Assembly (NCBI GenBank): GCA_002900995.3
Contig: PJEW03000013.1
Span: 1,102,380 to 1,166,379 of the forward strand
DNA from: Ganoderma boninense
Lineage: Eukaryota > Basidiomycota > Agaricomycetes > Polyporales > Polyporaceae
DNA: 64,000 bases
Reading direction: 5' to 3'
Positions 46,360-57,721 of this stretch are shown piece by piece. The notes beneath the pieces are model-generated. The model did not search any database. It worked only from the letters and a program-made list of their open reading frames with translations, and was not told where the DNA came from. The position numbers and the translations under genes were made by a program. How positions within the stretch are numbered: position 1 is the stretch's first letter; every line of letters begins with the position of its first letter.

Positions 46360-47218
46360 GCAGGGACCTCGGCCGACCGTACTCACATCCACGCCGCCCT
46401 CGTACATCAGCAAAATCCAAACCCACTTAATGCTTCTTATGAGGTGGAATAAGAAAATCAAGGCGAAAAGTCACGTCCTTGTCTGAATTTTTATTGTGCT
46501 CGTCTTGCAGACAGGCAGACTGGGTACATTACCTTTACCTGAACATATATTCGACTGATGGCCTGAGAAAAACTTACAAGGGAGTTCCGCATTACGCACT
46601 GTTAGTCTGATTCGATATGATCTTCCACATACGTCCTGATTTTTTACAGACGTTTGCTTGAAGCTGCCTATCAGTCCAGCTAAAAGTAAGTATGAACAGT
46701 GGGAAAGACACAACACCTGCCAGTGCACTCCATGGGTAAGACGACTTAGCACCCAAGTATACAACAACAAGAAGCGTAGTATTGTTCAATGGCAACAAAT
46801 CACAAGTAACTACAGGACAAAAGGAACGCAAGTCTACTACAAGCACTGGCAGAAGTAATAAGCATCGTAGCAAGGCAAGTAAACACGTCCATATACAACT
46901 CAGCACAACAAGATGCAAATATACGAAGACTTCAAGAGATAGGGAGGAATTAAGCAGCCTTGGCGACCAGTTCAAAATTAGAAAAATGTAGATACAAGCT
47001 CTGCTAAACAGACTGAATGTGGATGAGCGCACACGGACAAAAACGGAGTTCAGAAGTGACTACTCACGATATTTATCAAGACACTGCAAGACATTAACGA
47101 ACAAGATGTCAAAAAGTACTTGTGGATGATGATCATCGCTATTGAGGAGTGATGGCTATGAAGACTGTGGAGACTGCGATGAAAATGACAATGGCAACAT
47201 GATGCAAGATTCAACGCT
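46360..47218. other. Intergenic interval, AT-richer, no gene seen
   Basis: Minus-strand frames at 46592-47032 are hydrophobic and compositionally simple; I do not regard them as genes. Confidence 0.45.
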
Positions 47219-47425
47219 GAGGTGGGGGAATGCCACCGCGATGGCGAGACAAGAAGCTGCAGGGGATAAAGACGACCGCGCCGACGACGAGGACGCTTGA
47301 GGCGGGGGAATGCCACCGCGATGGCGAGACAAGAAGCTGCAGGGAATAAAGACGACCGCGGCGACGACGACGACGCTTGAGGCGGGGGAATGGCGAGACA
47401 AGAAGCTGCGGGATAGAGCCACAAG
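47219..47425. repeat. 80-bp tandem repeat, about 2.5 copies
   Basis: Unit begins GAGGCGGGGGAATGCC and contains GCGAGACAAGAAGCTGCAGG. Copies start at 47219, 47299 and 47379. The third lacks an internal CCACCGCGAT and is truncated. The 80-bp period is not a multiple of three, so it is not a coding repeat. It lies just beyond the 3' end of the orphan gene at 47498. Confidence 0.9.
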
Positions 47426-47497
47426 TAGACAACTTGAATAGATCGACCTGACCAGCAAATGTCAGCAGAGGTTACGGACTGTCAGTTAAACGCACCT

Positions 47498-49997
47498 CTA
47501 GTCCATGTCAATGAGGCTGGTAAAGTCGTTTTCAACATCGTCCACGTAAAAGCCTGCAGAAACACGATCTGCGGGAAGTCCCGCAATAACCGTTTGAGAG
47601 GCGTATTCTACGATCATCTCAAGCTTGTCTGGGGTCAGCCTGCTCGCCAAGATAGCACATTGCCTCGTCTTCGAACCATTGTTGGCCTCGCTGAATGCAG
47701 TTTCCTTGCTCGGCTTGCCGGTAGTCTTGTTGATCGTCTTCACAATGACCAGACGTGCGCCCTCCATTCGGATCATCTTCAAGCGGAATAGAGTTGCAGC
47801 CCTCCACGCCTGACATAGAAATATCTGAATTTGAGTCCTAACAACAGTAGCTAGCAGAAAGGACTCACCGCCGCCGCCGCCAAACCGATGGCACCATAGG
47901 GAAACTTGGGTGAGCCAGCGGGATAGAGCCTAGGTACATGGACGGCACCGCGGGTCGAGTCTTGATGCTCTGAGAGCGCGGCTAGAACGAAGGTGGAACG
48001 GTATAGACCCTTTTCACTAAAAGTTAGAAGATATTAAAGTGAGATCGACTGGTCACTCACGCTGCTGACTCCATTTTCAGTCGACTCGTAGAACAGTTGA
48101 CCTGCAGTCATAACTTGTTTGCAAAACACAGCGCGAGAGTCGAAATCAGGAAACTCAGCAGGAGAAGACTCGAAAAAGAGCTCAAACGCGCTCAAAGTCG
48201 AGCTGCCAAAGTAACTTCTCCACTCATAGATACGCTGCATGGCCTGTAAGAGTCGTTAGCGACTGGAAACTAGCACGGCACAGGGGGATAAACGTACTAC
48301 AGCGTGAACGCCGTCATTGATGGTCACAGTCCAAGGAAGCGTGTCGCCGTAAACAGCGTCCCAAATGCTTTGAAGTACGGGAATGATGGAGCTGTCAGGC
48401 AAGTCCCAAGGGTCTAACCGTGTACCAAGGTATTGGATTACGGTCGGCAGGAACTGCCCACGCCAACGGTTAGCATCCTTGTAACCTTTTGGGAGGTCAG
48501 AGTTTTTCGCCGTCGTCCTAGTAGTCTTGCTCCCGGAGGCCTCATCGTCAAGGTCGATAGCCTATGAGAGTATGAAACCGATAACACAAATAATAAAGAA
48601 TTCAGCGTACCAGATCTTTCGAATTTCCATTATTGCTACTCGTTGATGGTCCTGCAACAGCAGTGGTTGAAGTTGAAGAGGATGGACGAGCACCAATAGA
48701 GGACTTGTTTGCCCGATTAGACGTGCACCCGTCGTCCTCCTCACACTTTACCAATGTCTAGAATACGTTCTGGTAAGTAATCGTAAGGACAACTCCGGAG
48801 ACCATACCTTGCTTGTCAACCGCGCACCATGCTTGGCTGGGCTTTCCTTGGCAGCCTGGCCTTCAGGACTCTCGTCCTCGCTGTCAACATACCCACTGCT
48901 GCTGACCCCAACCTGCTCGGCAGCCTTCGACTTCGATGCCTCCTTGGTAGTCTTCCCAACTTTCTTGCCATTGGCGTTGACAGGTCGAGGCTTCGGCGCG
49001 CCAGAGTAAGGCGTCGCTGGGACTGCAAGTGTACGCGGAGGTGGTACCACTGCCGCCAGTGGTGTGGCAGTATGATACAAGCTCAAGGTACGAGGAAGCA
49101 TGCGAGCCTGAGATTGAGCAGGACCAGATGGAGCAGCGGCAGGTGCCATGGAATAGAAGAACTCGGGGAAGGAGGTCGCGAAGCGGATAGGCAGACGCTC
49201 ATGTTCACGGTAAAGTCCTGTGTCCGTGACAACCTTGAGCCATTGCCGCACGACCAAAGGGATATTTCTGCGCCTGCGGAGACTGGAGGTTGATAAATTG
49301 ATCAGTCAGAATTTGAGCGTGTGCGGTGAATATCCGACTGAAAATGTATTTACTCAGCTATGGTTATACCAATGACTGGCGGCTGCATTTGTTGAATTGT
49401 TGGGTGTGTGCTGTGAGATCGGATCGAAGATCCGGAGCCGCTACTGGCGTTGAGGGCCATGGCTTGGGATGCCGTCGGCAAGGAGGGCCTGATCTTCTTC
49501 GGGGGTGGAGGCTGATCGTCTTCCTCGTTATCTGTCACTATTATGGTCGACGCGGTCTCATACCCTAGGTCATCAGGATCAAGGGTCTGAGTACTAGTAG
49601 GGGGAGGGGAGGACACTTCCAATAAGTCTCCGATAGCGCTGCTAGTGTCAGCCAATTTGCGTTCGGTTGACCGTGATGACGACTCGGACCGCTGCCTGCG
49701 CTTACTACCAGCTGGTCTTGCATCGCTTCCCTCACCGAGAAGTACAGTGTCCTGTCGACGGAGTGGATGGGCGGCAGTGGCGGTGCGTTGAACCCGGCGG
49801 CTGGCCTGGTCGACGATTAGCTGGGCCTCTAACTCGTCGACCTTGCGCTCCTTCGCAGCGCGGGAAGCATCCTTCTCAGCTTTCTCGGCAGCTTTCATCT
49901 CTTTCTCTGCCTTCACAGCGGAGGTGCGACGTCGAGGTCGTGGAGCGTCAACGAGTCCAGGATTTTTGATGGAGGTGGATGCTCTAGTAGAGACCAT
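47498..49997 (-). CDS. Orphan seven-exon protein of unknown function, apparently intact
   Basis: Exons by reading: 49370-49997, 48808-49282, 48611-48757, 48298-48561, 48061-48243, 47869-48009 and 47498-47809, all with GT donors and AG acceptors, for about 715 residues. Start MVSTRASTSIKNPGLVDAPR, then a Lys/Glu/Ala-rich coiled coil (EKEMKAAEKAEKDASRAAKE), a Ser/Pro-rich disordered middle, and a folded-looking C-terminal half (WRGQFLPTVIQYLGTRLDPW, IYEWRSYFGSSTLSAFELFF, ASRLTPDKLEMIVEYASQTV), ending FYVDDVENDFTSLIDMD. No stops or frameshifts, except that the acceptor at 48009/48010 must use aaaag rather than the nearer ttttag to avoid a TGA. It looks like an Agaricomycete-restricted expanded family. 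I cannot assign a function. Confidence 0.65.
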
Positions 49998-50039
49998 GAT
50001 GGAACACCGTTGGGTGAAAGTCAAGGGTAGGCGAAGAAT

Positions 50040-50660
50040 GTGGACGGCAAGAAGTGAAGATGTCAAGGACAAGAATTGAAGAGAGATACGAAGGTTTTAA
50101 CTTTCGGGGAACAACGAGCAAGAAGCGAAGAGAGGGGCGACCGAGTGGGGTATGGACAGGAGCGGGGAGAAAGAAGCGAATAGAGGGCGATGGATAACTG
50201 TGGGTTACGGAGGGGGAGTCGTAGGACCTGGGATAGGTAAACAAGGTATAGCTTGGGCAGTGGGGACTGACGCACCGGGTTTGAGAAACAGGGTTCGGGG
50301 TTTGAGAAGGGGGAGTGGAGGAACGGGTACCGATGCACAGAGTTCACGGAGCGATGTTTGAAGAGCGGAATTTAGAGACCGGGTTCCGGGAGCAGGATTG
50401 GGGGGATCAGATTGGAGAGGCTGGGTCTTGGAGCGGGATTAGGAGAGCGAGTTTTGAAGAGCGGGGGCCAAGGCACAGGGTTAAGAGAGAAATACTAACA
50501 GAGCGAGGCTTGGAGAATGAAGAATGCGAGGAGGGAGAAGTGGAGAACGATAGAAGGGGCACGGTATAGTAGGCAGGGGTTGATGAACAGGGATTGAAGA
50601 TTGGAGGAATAAGGAGAAATAGAGCGCGAGTGCGAAAGAGGCTGGTGAGTATAATGAAAA
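50040..50660. other. Strand-asymmetric purine-rich upstream region
   Basis: About 600 bp in which the + strand is overwhelmingly A/G (repeated GAGCGGGA, GGGTTTGAGAA-type words), so the strand of the gene starting at 49997 is pyrimidine-rich upstream of its start. It may be the promoter/5' UTR of that gene or a decayed simple repeat. No gene is supported up to 51266. Confidence 0.55.
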
Positions 50661-51266
50661 ACCGTTGGGGACTGCGAATGCGACTGACGATAGCGTATGA
50701 GCCAGGATGGTGGGGGGGCTGGTTCGAAAGTCAACCAATGGCTCAATAATAAGTGAGGGTGGGCAAACATTCCAGCGCTTTTGTCCCAATGTTGAACTTC
50801 GGTGATTCCAGGTCTTTGGATTACCCAAATCGTCGCCCATGCGAATCAACACGGGACTAAAGTAGTACCCCAACGCTGGGCTTCCGCGATGCCGACGTGG
50901 CTTTTCCCCTTTGCTCTCTACCCTGTGGAATGGACTTGTCTCACTGCGCTGCCACCCATCGATTCCGCTGGCTGTCTCATCGTTCTGCCACCCATCGACT
51001 TCGCTTGCTCTCCGACCCCAAGGCCCTCGCGATCGCGCCAACATGGATGTGACTGAGTGCGTCTGATGATTCTGCACACATATCGAGACTCATCGGTTCC
51101 CTCTAGCGGATGTTTTTCCGGGACCCAGCACGCCTTATCCCCGCCGAGGACCAGCTCTGGTGTTCGGGTTGCCCGCTGGTACCCATTCTCCTACGTCAAT
51201 TCAGCTGGACGCCACGTCGCATCCGAGGGACCGGACGAAAACCAACCGCCCAGTAGTCCTGGTGCC

Positions 51267-52818
51267 ATGTTTTTCAAGCAGCACGACATCCTCCAGGAGA
51301 TTTTTAGTTATTTCCGCCGGGAAGAATACTCCGCTGGACAACGCCGCGAACTTCTCGCTTTCATGTTGATCAACAAGAGTACTTTCCACTTCCCTGCCCG
51401 CCTCCTATGGAGCCGTATCGGAGACAAGATCTTCTATGTACTACGGCTGCTCGAGCTCGATGTATGGGACCGTAGTCTGCCCCGGGCTTCATTCGGAGAA
51501 ACATTCTTGAGGTGAGTGTCGAAATCCAAGGCCGTCATCTCTGCCACCATTTCTCGTCCGTCGACCGACGACTTGACATCTCAGGTCACTGCAAAGGAAC
51601 TTGTGGCGGATCTGTTCCAACATAATGTGGAGAAAATTTCTCTACTACGCAGACGCTGTGGAGTCCCTGCACATCAACACGATTACGCTATATCCGCAGA
51701 CCATCGAGCTTCTGACCGGCCTCCTTCCGCCGGACGACCCCATCATCTTCCGATCCCTCCGGCATCTCCTTTGGGCAGAGTCATATGCGCACTCCAATGA
51801 TATGTTGTATATGCTCTGTCCCTCGCTAGAAGACCTGCAAGTTAGCGTATTCGACTTCGGAGATTCGCAGTTCTCGTCGTTCGACTTCTCAGACTGGCTT
51901 GAAAGGATACTATACTCTGGGTCCCATCTCTCCCATCACGTCAAGCGTTTCTCTATCAAGGCTGCTGGGGAACTCATTTTACATCCTTCAGTCCTGTACG
52001 ATTTGAGGTCGCTCCAGCTGTTGACGATAACTCAGACGATGCTAAGTCGTAAGTACTGCATTGCACTCAGCGTATTTGTCATGCTAATATCTCAGCAGAC
52101 ACAGTAGATGACGAGATCGTAGCCCCTCCAACGGCCTTCAATGCCCTCAAAGAGCTTGAAATTATCACCAACTACAGCTATACCAGCGTTCTAGACAGCC
52201 TGCAGTATATCACTCCCTTCATCACCAACTCACTTCTCCAGATCGACATTCACTCGTTCGGAATAGCATCAGTTCGCCCCGGGCCGACGGTGAATTGCTT
52301 CCTCGACCAGTTTGATACCTTGCTTCGGATGCATCAGCTCTTAGAAATAAGACTGAACTTTGTTCACCACGACTTCGTCTTCACCGATGATGACCTTGTG
52401 ACCGTTGCGAAGGCATGGCCCAAGGCCATCGAAATCGGTTTTGCATTCAGGAGCATGGAGAGGACCCCTATCCCACATCTTGAAACGATCGGCGTCGTCG
52501 CTGGCCTTTGTCCTTCTCTGCAAAGGATCACAGTTCCCGCCCTCTCTGGTCCAGGTGCAAATATCGACTTTCGGATCTCCGCTCCGCACTCGCATCCACT
52601 GGAGGAAATCAGGACGCAGTCGATGACCTGGGATGCCCTCCACAACTTAGCTATCACAAACGGTCTCAAGCAAACCTTTCCCAAACTTATTATCTTCGAA
52701 GGACTAGAAGGGTACGTTGAGTTATTTGACGCGTTATACATGTTGTAATCCTTGGTACAGGGAGGAGGAATACCTCCGGGCGATTCTTGAGCCCTATATT
52801 CTATGTGAGCACCGCTGA
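51267..52818 (+). CDS. F-box protein, four exons, intact
   Basis: Fungal F-box proteins usually recruit substrates to an SCF ubiquitin ligase through Skp1. Exons: 51267-51511, 51585-52048, about 52096-52711 and 52761-52818, giving 460 residues with frames kept across every junction. The start at 51267 gives MFFKQHDILQEIFSYFRREE, with the F-box in about the first 45 residues (RRELLAFMLINKSTFHFPAR). Leucine-rich-like segments follow (FRSLRHLLWAESYAHSNDML, CPSLEDLQVSVFDFG, ALKELEIITNYSYTS, CPSLQRITVPALSG), and it ends ILEPYILCEHR. Agaricomycetes carry large families of such genes. No stop, frameshift or insertion is visible, so it is the clearest host gene here. An in-frame upstream Met (51057) is possible but would precede the F-box by 70 residues. 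Confidence 0.8.
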
Positions 52819-53512
52819 AGCTACGTTGTTTATTTGCATTGACACTAGCGACTCGGATTTAGGCTCAAAGATCAGCGGTTATCCTATCACTAAAATCCCT
52901 CGCGACATAATCTAGTAGTCTTGGTTCGAGGAGACGAGGGCGCAAAAAGGAGATGCTATGCATCTACACGTAGACGTTTCTTGGTCCGACGTCAGACATC
53001 ATGCTTACTTGTGAAGGCCACCCATCTATGAAACAATGTATATACATTCTTGTACTCGCTTACACTGTGCCGTATTCCACTCAAGGTTTTTCGACCAAGC
53101 AGACCGTGGGGCATGCGACCCTCACCGCTCGCCTGATGAGGCAGGGACCGGCGTGCTGTAGCCTGATTTGGGCTCAAGTTCAGATGCTCCTCCAAGAAGC
53201 GACGGGGTGATCGTCTCCATTGAGGGGGTGTTCATCCTCGCTCGCTATCGAGCTTGTGTCCCAGACTCCTCTAAACTAGAATCATCACCACCGGTGGGGG
53301 AAGGAGAGGTGCGCACAAGCCGCCGTCCTGCAGATCCTCACCATACCTTCAGCTCTTAACCTGATCCCTATCATCGTTCCCATTCGTTCGCCTCTGGCAG
53401 TTCCTATAGACTGACGACTCACGAGCACAGCTGGTGGCGGGGATAACAGCGTGAAGCGTCCGGGATCATCGTGTCCATGGTGCCTTCTCTGAATTGCAGG
53501 CACTCTTGCTCG
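52819..53512. other. Intergenic interval, nothing recognised
   Basis: Short overlapping frames only. The repeat with tRNA-like boxes begins near 53513 (cagggacttcagtcagg), the point where copies 1 and 3 start to align. Confidence 0.5.
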
Positions 53513-53823
53513 TCAGGGACTTCAGTCAGGTCGGATAATCTTTCGCCTTTAGTTACTGATGTTCATAGTTCATCTTCTCCAGTAAGGGAGAAGCGCCCGT
53601 AGCGGCGCCCGCCAGCTAAACTCCAGCGCCGACGGGTTGACCCCGACGGCGGGATTAACTTTTCGGGACGTTCAACATGGAGCGCCAAAAGCTAAGAATT
53701 TCCCGTGCACGGGTTCGAACCCGCGGCACGCGTTGCATGACGCGCTCTAGCCAGCTGGACTACGAGGCCTTTGTATTACCACAAAGTAATAGCAATATAT
53801 CCCCTCTTCCTCTGCCTACACTT
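53513..53823 (-). repeat. tRNA-like (SINE-type) repeat, copy 1
   Basis: Read on the minus strand it has an A-box-like TAGTCCAGCTGGCTAGAGC (about 53744-53762) and a B-box-like GGGTTCGAACCC (53711-53722), about 22 nt apart, as in an RNA polymerase III internal promoter. A conserved body follows (CGAAAAGTTAATCCCGCCG). The cloverleaf does not fold well (acceptor and T stems mismatch), so it is a tRNA-derived repeat rather than a tRNA gene. It aligns with copies 2 and 3. Confidence 0.65.
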
Positions 53824-53901
53824 AATACACTACTGGCGACAGGCGATAACAAATTATCCCTATCCATCCCTAGAGTACTCATGGTGACTATATCATGCTG
53901 C

Positions 53902-54075
53902 TTATTTGTCAGTCTTGGTGGATATCTTGTCAATAGAGTTGATCTTAAGCTGAGCTCTAATCTCAGCGGCAGAGTTTATCTGGCGGCCGGTATCAATTCC
54001 AAACCGGGGCAGGTTCTGCCGCTTCCAGTGCGTCACACACTTCAGGCGCTCGGAGGCATAGAAATTTCGTCGAAG
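53902..54075 (-). CDS. Protein-like fragment between the inverted arms
   Basis: The spacer reads on the minus strand as RRNFYASERLKCVTHWKRQN, LPRFGIDTGRQINSAAEIRA and INSIDKISTKTDK to a TAA, an uninterrupted, normal-looking amino-acid mix. I do not recognise it. It may be a fragment of a mobile-element protein carried between the arms, or chance. Confidence 0.3.
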   Translation of the reverse strand, partial: LRRNFYASERLKCVTHWKRQNLPRFGIDTGRQINSAAEIRAQLKINSIDKISTKTDK

Positions 54076-54363
54076 TGTAGGCAGAGGAAGAGGGGATATA
54101 TTGCTATTACTTTGTGGTAATACAAAGGCCTCGTAGTCCAGCTGGCTAGAGCGCGTCATGCAACGCGTGCCGCGGGTTCGAACCCGTGCACGGGAAATTC
54201 TTAGCTTTTGGCGCTCCATGTTGAACGTCCCGAAAAGTTAATCCCGCCGTCGGGGTCAACCTGTCGGCGCTGGAGTTTAGCTGGCGGGCGCCGCTACGGG
54301 CGCTTCTCCCTTACTGGAGAAGATGAACTATGAACATCAGTAACTAAAGGCGAAAGATTATCC
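54073..54363 (+). repeat. tRNA-like (SINE-type) repeat, copy 2
   Basis: The same sequence as copy 1 in opposite orientation: A-box-like at 54134-54152, B-box-like at 54174-54185. It ends at 54363 and so lacks the outer 20 bp (cagggacttcagtcagg region) shared by copies 1 and 3. Confidence 0.65.
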
Positions 54364-55495
54364 GCCTTGGTTGAAACTGGTGTGCTCGTGCGAAGGTTCT
54401 CCACAGACATCAGGAAGGAGAGTTTCCGATGCGAGTGCGGCGTGGGTTAGCAGTGAAAAAAAAAGATGGGGACAGCGTGGACTAAGCGCATGAATCGGAA
54501 GGTACTATATTGTCAAGGTGAAGTGAGCCAAAGACTGGAGGACAGGGTCGACATCCTCGGCGTGCGCGCGCCCGAGCGGGAGCGCACGCGGAACACAGGC
54601 CGCGAATCATCTATTGAGGAGCCACAGATGACCTCGGTTTATGTGTATATGGGGCTGCCGATGGAACTCAGAAGGCGGTATGCGATCTGCGGGGGACGCG
54701 AAGTTGTGTGAGTTTGGCTGCTCCCGTAATGACGATCTTCAGCTAGTCACAGAGAGATGGTTCTGAGCGATGGACAGCAATTCAGAGCACCAACGAGGAC
54801 GAGTTGTACATCATGGCAAGAGGCCTAACTCGCAAGCCGAGACTAACAGCGATCAAACCCGGAAGAATGACACCACTCCAGATGCGTGTAAAAACCGAGA
54901 AGACAAAACGAAATACGAGAACAAGAACATACACAAACCCGCGTGATTGTGTCAGCGGCGGCCCTCAGGCAGAGCAGCGAGCTTCTTCGATGTGGTCTGC
55001 CCGACTGCCGCACGCACACGGCCATCAAGGTCGAGGACGTCGTCGCTGTACAGCTTCTAGACCTTCCAGTCATTTTTGCCCCAGCCAGGCTCAATCGCGA
55101 CAGTGAAGGAGAGCACCTCTTTTCCTCTGTCGTTCCGTCAAATAGACTAATTCGCGACAACGGTGCCAGGGAGGTCATCAGAGGGCATGGGCAGCGCATG
55201 GATCGACATTGTTGGTGAATTTGCTGATACGGGTAAGGGGAATGGCGAAGGAGATGACTGGTCCTGGATGAGTGGCTGCGACGACGCAAGAGACAACAGA
55301 TAGGCTGCAGAAACTGAGGAAGGCATCATCGACTAAGCCACGCTTCCCTAGCGCGATAGTGTATTCATGCGTACCTACAGGGAGAATGGACGCAGGTGGT
55401 GAGGTGTCACGTTGCTGCGGCCTTGACAGCGGGGGGACGCAAGTCGTCCCTGGGGGTAGGGAAAAGTCCTTGACCGCAGGTCCTGAAGGTCTCGG
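54364..55495. other. Interval without firm gene
   Basis: A minus-strand stretch near 54950-55080 reads KLYSDDVLDLDGRVRAAVGQ after a stop and looks protein-like. It may be another decayed exon of the F-box-like relic at 55.5-55.9 kb. Nothing firm. Confidence 0.4.
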
Positions 55496-55880
55496 TTAGA
55501 TGAGGAACGAGCATTGATGGGGGTTACCGGCCGAGGACGTCACTGTAACATGATATCGCTGCTTGACGAACGCCCGCGTCTCCGGTTGCGCCGCGCGCAC
55601 GTCGAGCCCCCCAAAGTGTAGCGTGCGTAGGCCTGTATTGTGCACGAGGTTCACGTCGTCCCTCAGGCTTTGCATGTCGGTGTCGATAGGAAGTGGGCAG
55701 AGGAGGAGAGGGAGGGAAACTTGACGTGGACGGACTCCAGGGAGGCGCGGAGGAGGTGGCGCAAGCTCAGGCACCGGAGGAGCCAGTTGGTAACGAGGGT
55801 CTGGGACTCGGATCGCGGAATAGGGACGAAACCTGCATCCGCGGCTCCCCCTCAGTCTCTGGAGGATCAGCTTGCTCGTC
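55496..55880 (-). pseudogene. Possible F-box/LRR-type gene remnant
   Basis: Minus-strand pieces in two frames: LVTNWLLRCLSLRHLLRASL followed by ESVHVKFPSL, then after a frame change IDTDMQSLRDDVNLVHNTGL and RTLHFGGLDV, ending SFLI. The layout (a leucine-rich strand, a short linker, then a closing HxxGLRTLHF segment) resembles the C-terminal end of Agaricomycete F-box/LRR-like proteins. Frame-broken, with no start seen. Confidence 0.35.
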
Positions 55881-56084
55881 CTCGAGCTCTAAGGGGGTAG
55901 GGGAGTTGGTCTCCTAGGAGACGACGTGGAAGTAGAGGTCGCAGAGGGCGGGGAACGCAGAGAGGAAGGCAATGACATCGCATGCGATGGCGATGAGGCG
56001 TCGTGCAGTGCTGGAGCAGCATCAGCAAAAACGCAATGTACCTGCAATGCAATGCAGGGCGCTACGCAACCGTATAGATGACTG

Positions 56085-57690
56085 GAAGAATTCTCAGGGT
56101 CCGGCGCCGTCCGGCAAGGCCTTACAGTGAATGGCAGGATACGACTATGGTCTGTAGGGCCTTATCGCATACGATACACTACTATAGAAGCATGTAGTTT
56201 GTTCACCGGACACGCTCGACAGTTCCAGGGACCTGTAAGGCGTCCGTCGGATACGGCCATGTATTGCATGGTTCTACAATCCTCCATAGGATTCCTGCGC
56301 CAAGTCCTGAAGGCCTGATCCCCTAATAGTGGCTTCGTAGACGAGATCTAGGCCCTGTTATGTTCCTAATAAACTGGTTTTCAGTCGTCCCGTACTCAAT
56401 ACGGGTGATCAATTGCCCAACAGCTCGCGTCTCATAATCTCTCGCCCGGGCCTTTACCCCAAATCCTCAGTGGGCCACTGAAGAGGCCCCAAATACCCCA
56501 CTACCAATGCCCCAACGAGTTGTAATCCCATGCCAGACTGCTCGAATCTGGCTCAAATTGGCAGGAGAACTGATGTTTGGTGTGACGTCATCGTTGTCTT
56601 CGAACCCGCATTGTAGGCGCGGGCTGCGCGACTTCACCCCAACTTCGCGCCTTGCCCTCTGTCCACCATCTTCCCTCTGCTTTTCGTCTCCTCTCGGTTC
56701 TAGGTGGACTTTCTGTCACTGCTACCTGCTGAACGCCGCTATTGCCGTCCACCCACTCGGATCCTAGTAGCCTCAGGTGCGTACCACATGTCCGCTCGAG
56801 TCGATCGCCAGATATGTAGCTCCGTTAGAGACATCGAGGTGAGTTCTATGTAATTTTGGATCGCGGTATAAGATACAAAGGTACGTACTTTGTGTTTCCA
56901 GGGTCTTCACTGGCACTAGCGTTTGGGTGGTGTGTAGTCGCCCTTGAGGGGTTCAGGTAGGTTTGCCGAAGCACCAGAGCTCAAAGTAAATGTTTCCAGT
57001 CAATTTGCACCACTAGTGTGATCTGGCAGAGGGTCCAAAGGTGCGTCGTCGTCGTACGTTGGTGTCTGAAGGCGTTCAGGTGATGCGAGAGCATTCTCAG
57101 GCAATCAGGTATGTTCTGCGTCTCGTTCACGCATTTAGGTGAGCACCTTGTGAGTTGCCGCACTCCTCACCCCTTAATTTCGCGGCATTCAGGGAACCTC
57201 GTCCCTCGGAAGGTGCGTTGATAGCCATCCAGTTTCGCTCTCTGTCAGTATTTGCCTCTCCGCGCCCCTCCTCAGGCTATTGCGTAGTTCAGCATGCACG
57301 GACCCAACATATACTTATCATTGTGTATATACGCCGTTGTCCCTTTGATGAAATATATTTTTATTCTCAGTCATAATTATCCTTTCCGTAGGGTTGCAGT
57401 GGGAATTTCGGGCGACGTCCATCTTTCTTGATAGGAATCCGTAGGTCCCTACAATGCTCCAGTGGGCCAATTACAGGCCTCTACCGCCTCACACAGGATA
57501 TGCTACAGAGCCTTGCAAGGCTCTACAATCTGTCGGTGGTTGAACTACAATGATCTACAGCCATTCGCGTATTATACTACAGGTCCCTACAGAGCGCTAC
57601 GACATTCTATAGGAGTCTGTGAGGTACTTACGATGCCCTACCAACATTGTAAACAATTACTAAAGCTACAGGTCCCTGCAATCCCACTGC
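56085..57690. mobile_element. Candidate non-autonomous element with inverted subterminal motifs
   Basis: The word TACAGGTCCC occurs at 57578-57587 and 57667-57676, and its inverse GGGACCTGTA at 56228-56237. Variants (TGTAGGGCC, CTACAATG, GTAGGTCCCTACA) crowd 56130-56290 and 57440-57680 in opposing orientations, a pattern like subterminal repeats. Exact ends and target duplication were not found. No gene is supported inside. Confidence 0.35.
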
Positions 57691-57721
57691 CTAGTTTGCT
57701 GATGAGCTGGAAGAGCTCAAC

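Larger units (their letters stand above)
53533..54363. repeat. Near-perfect inverted repeat, 291-bp arms
   Basis: Arms 53533-53823 and 54073-54363 are inverted copies of the tRNA-like repeat; I found a single mismatch (g at about 53635 against its partner). The spacer is 249 bp. The transcript of this block would fold into a long hairpin. It could be a foldback element or two SINE-like copies inserted head to head. Confidence 0.9.

Noticed and set aside
53711..53744. tRNA gene at the A/B boxes of the 53.5 kb repeat (and its inverted copy)
   Set aside because: The boxes fit a pol III promoter, but the T stem and acceptor stem do not pair properly and the anticodon loop is irregular, so I call it a tRNA-derived repeat.
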